A stretch of DNA of 64,000 nucleotides, taken from assembly GCF_027595985.1 (NCBI RefSeq), contig NC_073313.1, positions 84,302,899 through 84,366,898 of the forward strand, given 5' to 3'. The stretch is from Sorex araneus. Lineage: Eukaryota; Chordata; Mammalia; Eulipotyphla; Soricidae. The notes beneath the pieces were generated by a model, which was not told the DNA's origin, ran no database searches, and saw nothing but the letters and a program-made list of their open reading frames with translations. The position numbers and the translations under genes were made by a program. Within the stretch, counting starts at the first letter, position 1. Each line of letters opens with the position of its first letter. Below are positions 10,691 to 21,591 of the stretch, piece after piece.

Positions 10691-11240
10691 TGCATCAAAC
10701 TTCCCTTCCCTTCCCTTCCCTTTCCTTCCCTTCCCTTCCCTTCCCTTCCCTTCCCTTCCCTTCCCTTCCCTTCCCTTCCCTTCCCTTCCCTTCCCTTCCC
10801 TTCCCTTCCCTTCCATTTTCCCTTCCCTTCCCTTCCCTTCCCTTCCGTTTTCCCTTCCCTTCCCTTCCCTTCCCTTCCCTTCCCTTCCCTTCCCTTCCCT
10901 TCCCTTCCCTTCCCTTCCCTTCCCTTCCCTTCCCTTCCCTTCCCTTCCCTTCCCCCTTCCCTTCCCTTCCCCCTTCCCTTCCCTTCCCTTCCCTTCCCTT
11001 CCCTTCCCTTCCCTTCCCTTCCCTTCCCTTCCCTTCCCTTCCCTTCCCTTCCCTTCCCTTCCCTTCCCTTCCCTTCCCTTCCCTTCCCTTCCCTCACCTC
11101 TCCATTCTTCCCCTTTTTTTCTCTCCCCTTCCCTCCCCACCCTCCTTCCCTCCCTGTTCTTCTCTTCCCTTTCCCTCCCTTTCCCTTCCCCCTTCCCTTG
11201 CCCTTCCATTTCCCCTTCCCCTTCCTTTCCCTTCCTTAAA
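10691..11240. repeat. (TTCCC)n / (GGGAA)n pentanucleotide microsatellite
   Basis: About 550 bp of near-pure TTCCC repeats, longest in the runs 10696-10810, 10857-10952 and 10977-11092. They are interrupted by TTCCATTTTCCC, TTCCGTTTTCCC and CCCCC variants and decay into mixed CT-rich sequence after 11093. The minus strand is GGGAAGGGAAGGGAAGGG, a pattern able to form G-quadruplexes, and the duplex is homopurine-homopyrimidine. Open frames across it are artefacts of the repeat. Confidence 0.98.
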
Positions 11241-11256
11241 AATTTATGAAAAAGGG

Positions 11257-11426
11257 GGCTGGAGCAATAGCACAGCGGGTAGGGCATTTGCCTTGCACAT
11301 GGCTGAACCGGGTTCGATTCCCAGCATCCCATATGGTCCCCTGAGCACAGCCAGGGGTAATTCCTGAGTGCAGAGCCAGGAATAACCCCTGTGCATTGCC
11401 AGGTGTGACCCAAAAAGAAAAAAAAA
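11257..11426 (+). mobile_element. SINE type A with clear TSD
   Basis: Near-full-length copy: GGCTGGAGCAATAGCACAGC, B box GGTTCGATTCCC, body CATCCCATATGGTCCCCTGA, end GTGTGACCCAAAAAG plus A-tail. Flanked by the perfect 14-bp TSD TTATGAAAAAGGGG (11244-11257 and 11427-11440). It inserted just beside the pentanucleotide tract. Confidence 0.95.
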
Positions 11427-11440
11427 TTATGAAAAAGGGG

Positions 11441-11475
11441 GTGTCAGTGATGACAGTGACAGTGATACAGTTGTT
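11441..11475 (+). repeat. Short TGACAG-type repeat remnant
   Basis: GTGTCAGTGATGACAGTGACAGTGATACAG matches the simple-repeat tails of SINE type B copies, but no SINE body precedes it. It may be the remains of such a tail. Confidence 0.4.
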
Positions 11476-11544
11476 TCAGTTTGTTGGGAAAATTGACAGA
11501 GGTAGGATAACTTGTTTATATGGAATTTCCACCTTTTTGTGGAG

Positions 11545-11625
11545 GTGTTGAGAATTAGACACAGGACCTTACACATGCAAAACATCCTCTTGGCCACTGT
11601 GCTTCATCTCTGATCATTACAATTA
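11545..11625 (-). mobile_element. Possible SINE head fragment
   Basis: GAGAATTAGACACAGGACCTTACACATGCAAAACATCCTCTTGGCCACTG is similar in order to a reversed tRNA-like SINE head, but strongly diverged. Confidence 0.4.
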
Positions 11626-11626
11626 C

Positions 11627-11760
11627 TATTACTAATAAAATTTGTCATCTTAACCATCTTACTGTCCTAACCATATAACTTGGGTACAGTTCAGTATATT
11701 GACACTATTATACAACAAATTTCTAGAACTCTTCTCAGTTTGAATATGAAATGTCATCAG
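11627..11760 (-). mobile_element. Ancient L1 3' fragment
   Basis: GTCATCTTAACCATCTTACT, GTACAGTTCAGTATATTGACA and AATTTCTAGAACTCTTCTCA follow the order of an ancient mammalian L1 3' end in reverse, similar to the piece at 630-985. Confidence 0.55.
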
Positions 11761-11800
11761 AATTTGGTCTGTGCCCGACTTGTATAGAGGATATGGGGTA

Positions 11801-12031
11801 ACAGGGTGAGTCAGAGGGTGGGTCAGAGGGCGTGTCATAGGGCGTCCGCCCTTAGACACGTCAGAGGGGACAGAGGGGGTTCTGCGGGCGGGTCAAAGGG
11901 CCGGTCAGTGGGCAGGTGGGGGGTGTCTGAGTGGTTCAAAAGGCAGGTCAGAGGGTGTGTCAGAGGGCGTGTCACTGGGAGGTTCCAAGGGCAGGTCACA
12001 GGGTGGGTCAGAGGGCGTGTCTGAGTGGCTC
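11801..12031. repeat. Degenerate GC-rich minisatellite
   Basis: About 230 bp built from a unit close to GGGTGGGTCAGA (roughly 12 bp), with variants such as GGGCGTGTCAGA, GGGCGTGTCATA and GGGCAGGTCAGA. The units are imperfect and partly shifted. The frame reading through it is a product of the repeat. Confidence 0.88.
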
Positions 12032-12462
12032 ATTTGTTTAGAGAATGGTGTTGACTGGTTGGCTGCATCTGTTTTATCACTTTCTTATACTTTTATTACT
12101 GTTTAGTTGTCTTTGCATTAAATAGCAAAACAAAACCAAAACATTCTACAGAGCACCACTGATAAAATAGAACTTGGGAGCCAAATCCAAAATAATAAAA
12201 ATAAAAATAAAAAAATAATAATAATGAGTAACCTGTCAGAATGTCAGAGCAGTTCGGTGGTTTAATTTGATCACCAATATACATATCCTTAATGATCTTG
12301 ACAAGAATTAAGGACAAATCGGGGAGGTTCTATTAGAATAATTTCTGTATTCTAGGATGTTTTTAATGTTTTTAATGTTTCTTAAATAAACTTTATCTTA
12401 TAGAAACATATTCCACTATTTCTCCCTCTTCCCCCAAATATTTGCTTTTAAAAATAATTGCA
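12032..12462. other. Unassigned DNA with a short A/T-rich repeat
   Basis: An AATAA/AAAT low-complexity stretch lies at 12186-12224; the rest is not recognised. Confidence 0.45.
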
Positions 12463-12655
12463 AGAATGGGACTTGAAAGACAGTACAGCCCTTAGCATGC
12501 TTGCATTGCACTCAGGCAACCAGTGTGTTCCTTGGCACGCCACATGGTCCTCTGAACCCTTCCAAGGAGTGATTCTGGAGCACAGAACCAGGAGAAACCC
12601 CTGACACTCACTAGGTATGACTTCCACCTCCAAATAATGATAATAGTAATAATGG
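12463..12655 (+). mobile_element. Old diverged SINE type A
   Basis: AATGGGACTTGAAAGACAGTACAG, GCATTGCACTCAGGCAACC, CCACATGGTCCTCTGAACCC and GAGCACAGAACCAGGAGAAACCCC keep the order of type A head and body. The tail is an AATAATGATAATAG-type repeat. Divergence suggests an old insertion. Confidence 0.7.
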
Positions 12656-12769
12656 CAAGAATTACTATCAGTGGCATCACCACATTTTAAAAATAAGTTA
12701 CATCATCCTATTTATTCTTCTTCTCGATATCATTTTTTGTTTCTATCAAAGCTCCCCTATCAAAGCATA

Positions 12770-13308
12770 GAGTCTCTGGCCCGCATGCCTGGCTGTCTTC
12801 CCCGGGGCCCCTCGGAGGGGATGGGCTCCAGCTTCCCTCCCTACCCTGAGCAGAGCTCCCCGCGGCCGAAGACCACTGAAACCTAGCTAAAGCCATGCTC
12901 AAGGCCCCTCTCCACACCTTCGGACAGGCCTCATTCATGGAGGTACCGGCAGAGGAACCCAGGTGTGTGTAATTCCATCAACGACCAATATCCAGAGACT
13001 TAAAAGCAAGCTCCCAGAAGCGATATCTTGTAGCCTACTTCTCCCTCTGGGAGAAACTGGCAATCTTCTGAGAGTTTCCTGCCCCCATGGGACTGCCTTG
13101 CAAGCTTCCCATGGTGTATTCATATGCTAAATCCAGTAACAAGCTGGATCCCATTCCCCTGACCCTGAAAGAGTCTCCAGTGCGACATCCTTGGGAGGGC
13201 CAAGTGGAGAGAGACTTCTAAGATCTCAGGGAAAGGAGGAATGGAGAGGTTACTGAGCCTGCTTGAGAAATCGATGATTAACGGGGATTTCGTGATACGT
13301 GATTCGTG
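12770..13308 (+). mobile_element. Long composite RTE-tailed element
   Basis: This does not begin with a tRNA-like head. From about 12860 it runs CCATGCTCAAGGCCCCTCTCC, GGCAGAGGAACCCAGGTGTG, CAACGACCAATATCCAGAGAC, AAGCTCCCAGAAGC, CTCCCTCTGGGAGAAACTGG, CCTGACCCTGAAAGAGTCTCC and GTTACTGAGCCTGCTTGAGAAATCGATGA. The order matches the element at 38801-39457 read on its minus strand. It ends in a degenerate GTGATACGTGATTCGTGAT tail. The last part is homologous to SINE type B and the RTE-like LINE end. The 5' boundary is uncertain. Confidence 0.75.
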
Positions 13309-13480
13309 ATGGGGTCAAAGAGATAATACAATGCGCAGGGCACTTGCTTTGCATGGAGCAGACTTGAGTTCAGTCCCTGGCAACAGATATAGTCCCCTGA
13401 GCACCTGCAGGAGTGCGGTCCCTGAGCACAGAGCCATGAGTAGATCCTGAGTGTGGCCCAAAGGACAAAAAATGAGAAAG
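13309..13480 (+). mobile_element. SINE type A, diverged
   Basis: GGGGTCAAAGAGATAATACAATG, TTGCTTTGCATGGAGCAGAC, TTCAGTCCCTGGCAACAG, GTCCCCTGAGCACCTGCAGG and GAGTGTGGCCCAAAGGACAAAAA follow the type A order. Its A/G-rich tail runs directly into the GGAA microsatellite. Confidence 0.8.
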
Positions 13481-13695
13481 AGGGAAAGGAGGGAGAGAAA
13501 GAAATAGAGAAAGACAGAAAGACATACAGAAAGACTGAAAGGTAGGAAGGGAGGAAGGAAAGGAGGGAGGGAGGAAGGAAGAAATGAAGGAAGGAAGGAA
13601 GGAAGGAAGGAAGGAAGGAAGGAAGGAAAGAAGGAAGGAAGGAAGGGAGGAAGGAAGGAAGGAAGGAAGGGAGGGAGGGAGGGAAGAAGTAAGAA
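13480..13695. repeat. (GGAA)n purine microsatellite
   Basis: GAAA/GGAA/GGGA repeats, purest at 13584-13680. The tract starts at the 3' tail of the SINE just upstream, the common origin of such repeats. Frames across it on the minus strand, rich in S, F, L and P, are artefacts. Confidence 0.95.
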
Positions 13696-14972
13696 CACCA
13701 AAATAGAGAATTGTTAAGAGCAAGACACAAGATGAAAAATGACTCATAGTGAAATAAGCAGGACAGATAAGCAAGATAAAGAGACCAGCAGCTTTCCAGT
13801 CTGTTCTCTAATTAGCATAAAATGTGTTTACTTCATAAGAGATAGTGTCCTTTTGTTTTTTGAAAGGGAGAAAATAGGAAGTTCTAAAAAAGGGAGGGGA
13901 ATAGTTAGCCGAACTGAGGTTTCTTGCTTGAAATGTGATCTTGGAAAAGTTGTCTACATCATGCCGTTGCCTGCTTTGAGTTGCCTTGGAGTTAGCCTTG
14001 AAAATCTTCAATTTACGATAACATGTAAGGATGTTTTTCTGGTTGTTTTGAGAGTGAACATATTAGTCTATTTGCTATGTATACTAGTTTTTTGTACTAT
14101 CAGTACAAAATTAGTCATAGTATTTAACTGTTCACCTAGATAGGCCAGTAGACAGAGAATGACCAAATACTATTTCAAATGGAGGCAATCAATATTTTCT
14201 GTTTGGGGTATTCTAGGATATATGGGTCAAAGGCCATTCTGGCCATTTCCATCTAGTTACTTAGCAGATCTTACCTGACATACTTATTATATCTAGATTT
14301 CACATTCTGCTTACTTGCCCTGATGATTGGAAATAGTATGAGGAAAACATTTTAATGAGCATCCCAAAATTTTTGTAAGCATCTTTGTAATAAAATAAAT
14401 TCCTTAATCGAATTTAACCCATTAATTGAGGAATAGTAAATTGAGGGGAAAAATTTCAGTTATTTTTTATCACTGTAGTGTCAGCATTTCTAGCCAAACA
14501 ACATTCAGTCCAACCACGAAGTATACAGACAACCACCAGAACAATGAGGATAAACTAAAGCTGGGGATAAGTCTAAAAAGTCAATTTGAAGTACTGCAAA
14601 GGGCAGTATGGGCCTTGGAGGGCTTTTTGGAGTGGATTTATTTCTCCTGAAAATTTGGTGAGATTTATAAGTAGTACATCAAAAAATAATTTGGTCTCCT
14701 TGAAAATTTTGTAAATGCCAAGATAAAACCAATTATCTTTTAATTCCTTCAACTATCTCTTCCCTGCACATGCATTCCATTTGATGGGAGATAAGTAGAC
14801 TCTGAAATATCAAGAGAAAGGGAGCAACAGGAAGCCCATTAGTCACAGTATATAGTCCAGTTGGTAACAGTCTGGAACCCTTTTGCATCCATTTGTCTTT
14901 TTCAGATTGTGGGGCATTTGATCAATAGTTAATCTCAGGTAGGAATAAAGGCAGTTTTAAAAGCGGACTCTT
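13696..14972. other. Unassigned DNA
   Basis: About 1.3 kb without a repeat or coding region that I can recognise. Confidence 0.4.
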
Positions 14973-15152
14973 TTGTTGTTGTTGTTGTTTGTTCTTTTGA
15001 GCCACACCCCACAATGATTAAGGCTTACTCCTGGCTCTGAGCTCAGGAATTACTCCTGGCGGTACTTGGGGGCCATATGGGATGCTGGGGATCAAACACA
15101 GGTCGACTGCATGCAAGAAAAATGCCCTGCCCACTGTACTATCATTTTGCCC
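14973..15152 (-). mobile_element. SINE type A
   Basis: Reversed copy with a TTG-rich A-tail complement, GAGCCACACCCCACAATGA, GGGATCAAACACAGGTCG and ACTATCATTTTGCCC. Flanked by 16-bp TSDs, TTAAAAGCGGACTCTT (14957-14972) and TTAAAAATAGACTCTT (15153-15168), differing at three adjacent positions. Confidence 0.88.
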
Positions 15153-15175
15153 TTAAAAATAGACTCTTAGCTCCA

Positions 15176-15440
15176 TAATAAGCCCCATGTGGGGGCAGTT
15201 TGGAAGAAGATGTATAGAACCAATTTTGCAAAGGCAGGCAGTGCACTTCCCCATTCTGGGGATTGAGGGTGGTGGCCAGCATCTCCAACTGTTATGGGCA
15301 CTCTCAGCTGTTCCTTCTGGAGAAGTCCACATTCTCTCTTAAATGTGTTTCTCTTTCCTTCCTCATAATCTCTCAATAAAAGCGTTGTACTTTGCTATTT
15401 GTTTCCTCCTGCAATTTATTTCTGTGAGAGAAGGTGACGT
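15176..15440 (+). mobile_element. LTR-like fragment
   Basis: It contains AGCCCCATGTGGGGGCAG, shared with the LTR-like element at 4000-5001, followed at a suitable distance by the polyadenylation signal in CTCTCAATAAAAGCGTTG (about 15371-15388) and a U5-like TTATTTCTGTGAGAGAAGG. The U3 part and any internal region are missing. Only the 3' half of an LTR seems to be preserved. Confidence 0.45.
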
Positions 15441-16680
15441 TTCTGGAAAATCTGGGTAGAATTTAGGAATGACTTCACTTCCTGGAAAGAGCAATCCATC
15501 TCTGCAGCCTGAGTTCTCCTTGAAAAATTGGGTGCAAGGATTATTTCTGGCACTGGGGAGAACAAGTGGGACTCAAGTGCAGTTTGATGACTGCCTTGTG
15601 GGGTTATACCATGCAGGTGTTCATAGCGGACTTTCATCAGTTTTCCGTTTTCCTGAGCACTTCTCCAGGTGACTGACGTGGGTAGAGCGAGAAAACTAGT
15701 AGACTCTTCTTTCAAGGCTGCCTCTTCTCTTAACAGGGAACTGATTATATGCCCATTAGCAAGGGAGTCAAGCAAGTTAGGAATACCTGGGGATTTTCAA
15801 ATTGTACGCACAGCAGGACAAGCTCTAAAAGCATATCTCAAATCTGTGTAAAGCAGTGGCTGTTTTCCTTCTGCCAGTGTTCAATGTCTAAGAGCTAGGA
15901 AAACAACATGTTGGATTGACTTTTCAGTGGGCAAAAATATGTTTCAAGTGCTTTATCTGGAAAAACTATGGCATAGTCAGTTTTTCTATTTTCCTGGAAA
16001 TTTCATTTATAGGACTCATCGTAAAATATAAGTAAGTCCAGGTTGTCCAATAGGATGTGTAAAAAAATCCTCTTGCACCCTTTGAGTACATTTCTCTGGC
16101 TTCAAAGAAAATATAGAACAGAGCAGGGATGCTTCATCATCAGCGAGAAGTAGGACAGTGACTGTAATTTAAGCATGACATAGATGTGAGATGGTGGAAG
16201 TTTCCATCAAAGGCACTTATTTTGAAGAGGCTAGTTCCTTGTAGAGAGATGTCTTACATACTTGAGGGGAACAGGCAGAGCATGGAAGCCTCGAGTGAAT
16301 GGGGGAGACTGATTTAAGAATTTGTCTGCCAGGGAGGCAGCAGCAACTGATCATAAATACGGTGGTGGCATACCTAATACTACAAGATCTAATTGGAATA
16401 AAATGTATGCTATAGGAGATAGTGAAGAGGCAGAATTTGTCCTAGAATGCCTGGAGTAATTAAATTTTATTGTGGTTGCAAAAATGGAAAGCTTTGTCAA
16501 AATGAGGGAAACCAAGACAAAGCTATTCTTAAAGTTCCAAAGGATAGAGAGCACCTGAAAGCCAGGAAATGAACTCTGAAATGAATAGTCTCTGATAGAA
16601 AAATGGTGTCATACAGAGATTTAGCAAAGGCAGCAAAATTCACTGATGGCTATTGTCATCTTCCCTTAGAAATGTAGACA
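15441..16680. other. Unassigned DNA
   Basis: No recognisable gene, SINE or L1. Several short open frames occur but none has conserved features. Confidence 0.4.
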
Positions 16681-16845
16681 ATTGGGCTGGATAGAAAGCT
16701 CACTGGGCTGGAACACATGCTTTGTATGCAGGAGGCTTGTTTAATTCTTGTTCTCCTGTACATTGCCCAGAGCTACCCTGAGCATGGACCAAAGAATAGC
16801 CCCTGAACATCACTGGATAATGTAATAATAATAATAATAAAAAAC
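16681..16845 (+). mobile_element. Old SINE type A with (TAA)n tail
   Basis: ATTGGGCTGGATAGAAAGCTCAC, ATGCTTTGTATGCAGGAGG, CCCTGAGCATGGACC and GCCCCTGAACATCACTGG keep the type A order. The tail has become TAATAATAATAATAATAAAAAA. Confidence 0.75.
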
Positions 16846-17030
16846 CAAAGATGTATTTTGCTATTACTCTTTGGGACAGAGATAGAAGTACAATAGGCTG
16901 TAGACATTTTGGAGTGTGTTTCTGAATGTTGTAAGATATCTCCTGTTTTAATTAGATAACAATAATTTTCAGCCATTGACGTTTAGATCTGGAGGCTTTA
17001 TTATCTCATGGAAAAAAGTCCTTAGCACTA

Positions 17031-17690
17031 GCGTACCATGCTTAGTTTGAGTACAAATTTTATTTGTTTTCTTGCCTACTGCTATGGTTAGGACTTCCAT
17101 TCCTCTATTCAACAGAAATGGTGATATCCATGTCGTATTTCTGAACTTACAGGAAAAGTTTTCAATCTTGAGCCATTGAGTACAGCATTAGTTGTGAGTA
17201 TGTGATATATGAGTTTTATTACATTGAAATAACATTCCTTCTGTACTAGAACAATTTTTAAAAAATTATCTTGAAAGGATGTTGAACTTGGGAAAATGCC
17301 TACTGAAAGGATCATACTTTTGTTAACCTGATGTACCACAGTCATTGATTTGTGAATTTTGAAAAATCAACCTCACATCCCAGGTATGAATCCCACTGTA
17401 TCATGCATATGTATGTGACCTCTATACAGTGCAGCTTAATTTGGCTAACTAAAATTGTGTTAATAATATATGAACTTGTATTCTTTGGGAATTTTTACCT
17501 GTATTAACTTTCTTGCATTGTTGATATTTCAGATATACTATTGAGAGCAGTACTTATCTCATAAGATAAGTTTGGGAGTGCTTCCTTTTCTTCAGTTTTT
17601 GGGAGAGTTTTAATTCTTCTTTAAGTGTTTGGTAGAATTCACCAGTGAGAGATTTTGATTGTTTCAATATCCTGATTGAATACTGTCTGT
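17031..17690 (-). mobile_element. Ancient L1 ORF2 fragment
   Basis: Diverged but ordered L1 ORF2 sequence in reverse: ACATTCCTTCTGTACTAG, TGAAAGGATGTTGAACTTGG, CCAGGTATGAATCCCACTGTATCATG and TTCTTTAAGTGTTTGGTAGAATTCACCAGTGA. Another ancient piece of the same part of L1 lies at 19850-20200, so one element may have been interrupted. Confidence 0.75.
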
Positions 17691-17769
17691 ATGGAGTGCT
17701 GGGGATTGAATCTAGGTCTGTCACTTGCAAGGCATATGCCCTATCTGCTGTTCTATCTCTCTGGCCCCT
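17691..17769 (-). mobile_element. SINE head fragment
   Basis: GGGGATTGAATCTAGGTCTG through GCAAGGCATATGCCCTATC to CTATCTCTCTGGCCCC is the reversed tRNA-like head with little body left. It is inserted in or next to the ancient L1. Confidence 0.8.
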
Positions 17770-19164
17770 CGGGAATATTTTAAATCAAGTTCCACACATT
17801 ATATTATTTCTCTAGGAATTACTTTTCTGTGTCTCTCTAAGAGATAAAATCTTAATTCCATCATTTTTTATAAAACAACATCATATTTTTATTCACAAAT
17901 TATGAAGCAATGTTGATTTAGTATTATTAATTAAATTGCATACTTTATTCAGACTCCACTCTTTTTTATTTCACTTTGCTCTCTGGGATCCCACATTTAT
18001 ATTTATTGGTTTATATTATAAGAAATCAGCTGTGATGAATTCTCAGCTTTTTGTTGGTGAGATCTGGATAGTTTGAAAAGTACTTGTCAAGTATTTTGTT
18101 GAGAGAGCTCAATTAAAGTTTGATGTCCTTCTCAAAACTAGACCAGTTACAGACAGTATTCTGAATCATGAATTTGGATCAAAGCCATCTATACTATTTC
18201 CCAGATGAGTTTGATTGACTAGAGAACTGAAATGATTGATGAGATGCTCTGAGTCCAGTTCAACTACAGAGGGCTTTACCTTCTGGGTAATACGTGGGTC
18301 AAACTAAGAATTGCTATGGGAGGTGCTGAAAACAAAAATTTAGAATGGAAAAAGTTTTCTAAGGTGATGAAGTGTATTGTTTTAAAGGCATTAAATTTCA
18401 GAACATCACAAGGGATTTGCATATTAGATCTATGCTCAACACTGAAAGATACAATGCATCATTTTTTCCTGAGATAGACTCAGTATTATGCAGTGAAAAT
18501 ATGGTATAACAAAAGCCCACAGAGGTGGTCTAAGAGACTCTCTGTGCTGCATACTCCCAGGAACCTAGTTAATTCTTTTCTCTTTCTTGAGTCATCAAGA
18601 TATGTGCAAAGAATTGACTATGGGAGGATTCCCAGGAGAAAAAATTTTTAGTAGCCTTTTCAATAATCGAACCGGCATTTTCAAACTGCATAGAACAAGT
18701 TGTAAGCTGAGGAAAGTAACTGTAGTGATGACTCTGGGAGAGTAAAAACCATAAACAGTGTAACACATTTCATAAATTCCATTCCTTACCTTTGTCTAGG
18801 ATTTAAAATAGTATAACCAGATATCCCCAGAAATAGAAAATTTTCTGTTCAACCTATTGAACACATGTCCAAATTACAAGTTCAGTATTTCTGCACTGCT
18901 TTTTAAACGTTTTATAAGTATTAATAGTTATGAAAGAGAAGAGTACCTGCATAATAGGTAATAGATAAGATTCCTCATAAAAGTTCTCAAAGAATTAATG
19001 TTTTCTTTGTATGTGGCATATGAGCTCAGAGTTACTCTTACATTTTGCTTACTACATGGTCCTTCAACTCAGTTAAACCTTTCTTAATGGTGTGTGTGTT
19101 TTCTCTTACAGATTATCACACATTTTCCCCATTAAGAGATGCCTGCTATGGTCACTTTGGGTGT
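17770..19164. other. Unassigned DNA
   Basis: About 1.4 kb with no recognised repeat or coding region; parts may be ancient L1 too diverged to identify by eye. Confidence 0.4.
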
Positions 19165-19497
19165 TTTTTTTTAAATTTTTAACATTTTTTGACATCTTAA
19201 TAGTTTATTTTTAATTAGTGAGTCAACGTGAGGGTACAGTTACAGATTTATACATTTTTGTGCTCATGTTTCCCCCATACAAAGTTCGATAACCCATCCC
19301 TTCACCAGTGCCCATTCTCCACCACCAGTAAACCCAGCATCCCTCCCACCCTCCCCAGTCCCATCTCCCCCCACCCCACACTGCCACTATGGCAGGGTAT
19401 TCCCTTTTGTTCTCTCTCTCTGATTAGGTGTTGTGGTTTGCAATACAGGTGTTGAGTGGCCATTGTGTTCAGTCTCTAGTCCATACTTAATTCCATC
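19165..19497 (-). mobile_element. 5'-truncated L1 3' UTR (young subfamily)
   Basis: It matches the 3' UTR of the full-length L1 closely and in order: TTTTTAATTAGTGAGTCAACGTGAGGG, TACAAAGTTCGATAACCCATCCC, CACCAGTGCCCATTCTCCACC, CCCTCCCACCCTCCCC, TGTGGTTTGCAATACAGGTG and CAGTCTCTAGTCC. It is a short 5'-truncated insertion. Confidence 0.92.
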
Positions 19498-19548
19498 ATT
19501 AAAATAAAACAATTAATATTTCTTAATTTTATCTAGCACTGAATCCAT

Positions 19549-19787
19549 GGGCTGGAACGATAGCACAGCGAGTAGGACATTTGCCTTGCATGCGGCCGAC
19601 CCAGGTTCCATTCCTCTGCCCCTCTCGGAGAGCCCGGAAAGCTACTGAGAGTATTTCGCCCGCCTGGCAAGCTACCCATGTCGTATTTGATATGCCAAAA
19701 ACAGTAACAAGTCTCACAACAGAGATGTTAATGGTTCCCCTCTCGAGCAAATTGATAAGCAATGGGATGACAGTGATACAGTGAAGA
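19549..19787 (+). mobile_element. SINE type B
   Basis: Head GGGCTGGAACGATAGCACAGC, junction CCATTCCTCTGCCCCTCTCGGAG, body with GGCAAGCTACCCATGTCG, AAAAACAGTAACAAGTCTCAC, CTCGAGCAAATTGATAAGC, and end GGGATGACAGTGATACAGTG. It lacks a 12-15 bp piece of the central CACGGCAGAGCC region seen in other copies. Confidence 0.92.
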
Positions 19788-19849
19788 TTCTTTATCCTAA
19801 TTGAAAATTATCAGATTCAAAAATCATAATTAAGAATTGTTCATACTGA

Positions 19850-20200
19850 GCAACAGTCTGTTCAGATTTTTCTATTTCTTAATGATTTTGTGTAGGTATG
19901 TTTCGAGGAATTTATTCATTTATTCCAGGTCCTCCCATTTGTTGATATATTACTGTTGACAGATGGCTCTTATGAGTCTTTGTAGTTTTAAAAGGGCTAC
20001 TTGTTGTAACAACTTATGTTTTCTTTATGAATCTACCTACTCAGTCCTTTCTTTTTCTTAATCCCATCTAGCTAAGGATTTGCCTTAAAATTTAGTTTAG
20101 TTGGTCTCAAGGACCAACTTAGTTTTGCTAATCTTTTTTTTTCTTTCCTATATCCTATTTCACTTACTTCAATTGTAATCTTAATTTCATTCCTTTTGTT
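19850..20200 (-). mobile_element. Ancient L1 ORF2 fragment
   Basis: CTGTTCAGATTTTTCTATTTCTTAATGA, GTATGTTTCGAGGAATTTATTCATTTATTCCAGG and TCTTATGAGTCTTTGTAGTTTT follow ancient L1 ORF2 in reverse. Confidence 0.7.
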
Positions 20201-20889
20201 AACTTGGGGCTTACTACTAGGTCTCTAGTGAGGTGAGACCGCTGTCCATACTCTTGTTTCTTGGGGATGCTATTGGTTGGACTTGCCCATTGGGTGGTTC
20301 TGGTGGCTGTTTTCAGTCCAAGGAGGACTGCTGTTGTATTTCTTGTTTAGATAGGGCAGTTAGCTGGTTTTATAGATACTGATGGTAACAAAGTCCTAGG
20401 CTGCGTTTCCTTCTAGGAAAGGCCCTTCAACTGGACTCTATGGAATGTGCATTTGAGCAGGCCTGGAAGATGGGCTCTACTATGTTCTCAATGGGTGGAG
20501 CCTTAAGGTATGCTCCATGATTATATAGTACCACTGGCTGCACTATGCACTCAGGTAAGGCTTTGTGGTTGGATAGGGTCTCAGAAAGTGCTCTGCAATA
20601 AGGAAAGCTATAGGCTGAAAAATTTCTTTCCTGTCCCAGGAGGGTTGTAGAACAGCCTCCATAGTCAGTATAGTCCATCAACTGATGTGTAAAATGAAAC
20701 ACAAATGCCAGATGAACTCCTTGGTCACACATGGGGTCACAGGATTTTCTCTGTGTATGGTCATCTCTTTGCTTGCTGATTGCTATGCTCTGATGTCACT
20801 TCAAGCAAATTCTTGGTCTCTGTCATATCCCTACTGTTTGAGCCTAGAGATTCCTTTGGTGATCTTTGTGTGGTCTTTTTTTTTTGAAA
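20201..20889. other. Unassigned DNA
   Basis: A moderately GC-richer stretch without a recognised family. A 101-residue frame on the minus strand (20427-20732) shows no motif I can name. Confidence 0.4.
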
Positions 20890-21591
20890 AAAGAACTTGA
20901 ATCACTGTGAGATACACTGTTACAAAGTTGTTACAAAAGAACTGTGACATACACCATTATTGATAGTTGAGTTTTAGGCATATAATATTTCAATGTCAAT
21001 TCCACCATCAGTATAAATTTCCCTCCACCAGTGTCCCATATTCTTCCCTACCCCAAACCCTACCCCATCTCACCTGTCAGCTTGACAGGCACATTTCAAA
21101 ATTTCAATGGTTGCAGCTTAGATCTCATGTCTTAAGTGTTGAATCTGTGTTTTGGATATATGGCTTTTCCACTCATTCATATCAGCAGTGTAACTAAGGC
21201 CCTGATGCTTGTTCACCCATTACTTCTAGTTCTCTTCTTCCCCGCTCCCCCTACCCCCGCCTCCAATTTCTTTCCTTCTTTGTTCTCCTCTCTAAACACT
21301 GGAGTCAAAGGTGATATAGGGATCCCCTTTTTATTACAGTATATTTCCTCATTCGGAATGCTGTTTTTTTTTTTTAATATTCCACAGATCTATGTGATTG
21401 TGTAGATGTGCTATTGTTTCTTTATCCACTTGTCTGCTCTTGGGCACCTGGGTTGCTTCCAGATTCTAACTATTGTGAATAGTGTTAAAATGAACACAGG
21501 AATGCAGATGACAGTTTTGCATTGTGTTTTTGGACCTCTAGGGTATATTCCCAGGAATGGTATTGATGGGTCACATGGACGCTCAATTTCT

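Noticed and set aside
10525-11413. Long frames of EGKGR or SLPFP repeats on both strands
   Set aside because: Direct translation of the (TTCCC)n microsatellite; several frames are open because the unit has no stop.
11801-12031. Possible CRISPR-like array
   Set aside because: Units are ~12 bp with no spacers of constant length and the context is mammalian; it is a minisatellite.
13278-13774. Frames rich in SFLPSFLPSFL on the minus strand
   Set aside because: Translation of the GGAA microsatellite.
20427-20732. A 101-codon minus-strand frame as a possible small gene
   Set aside because: No motif, no splice or start context, and the surrounding DNA has no sign of coding selection.
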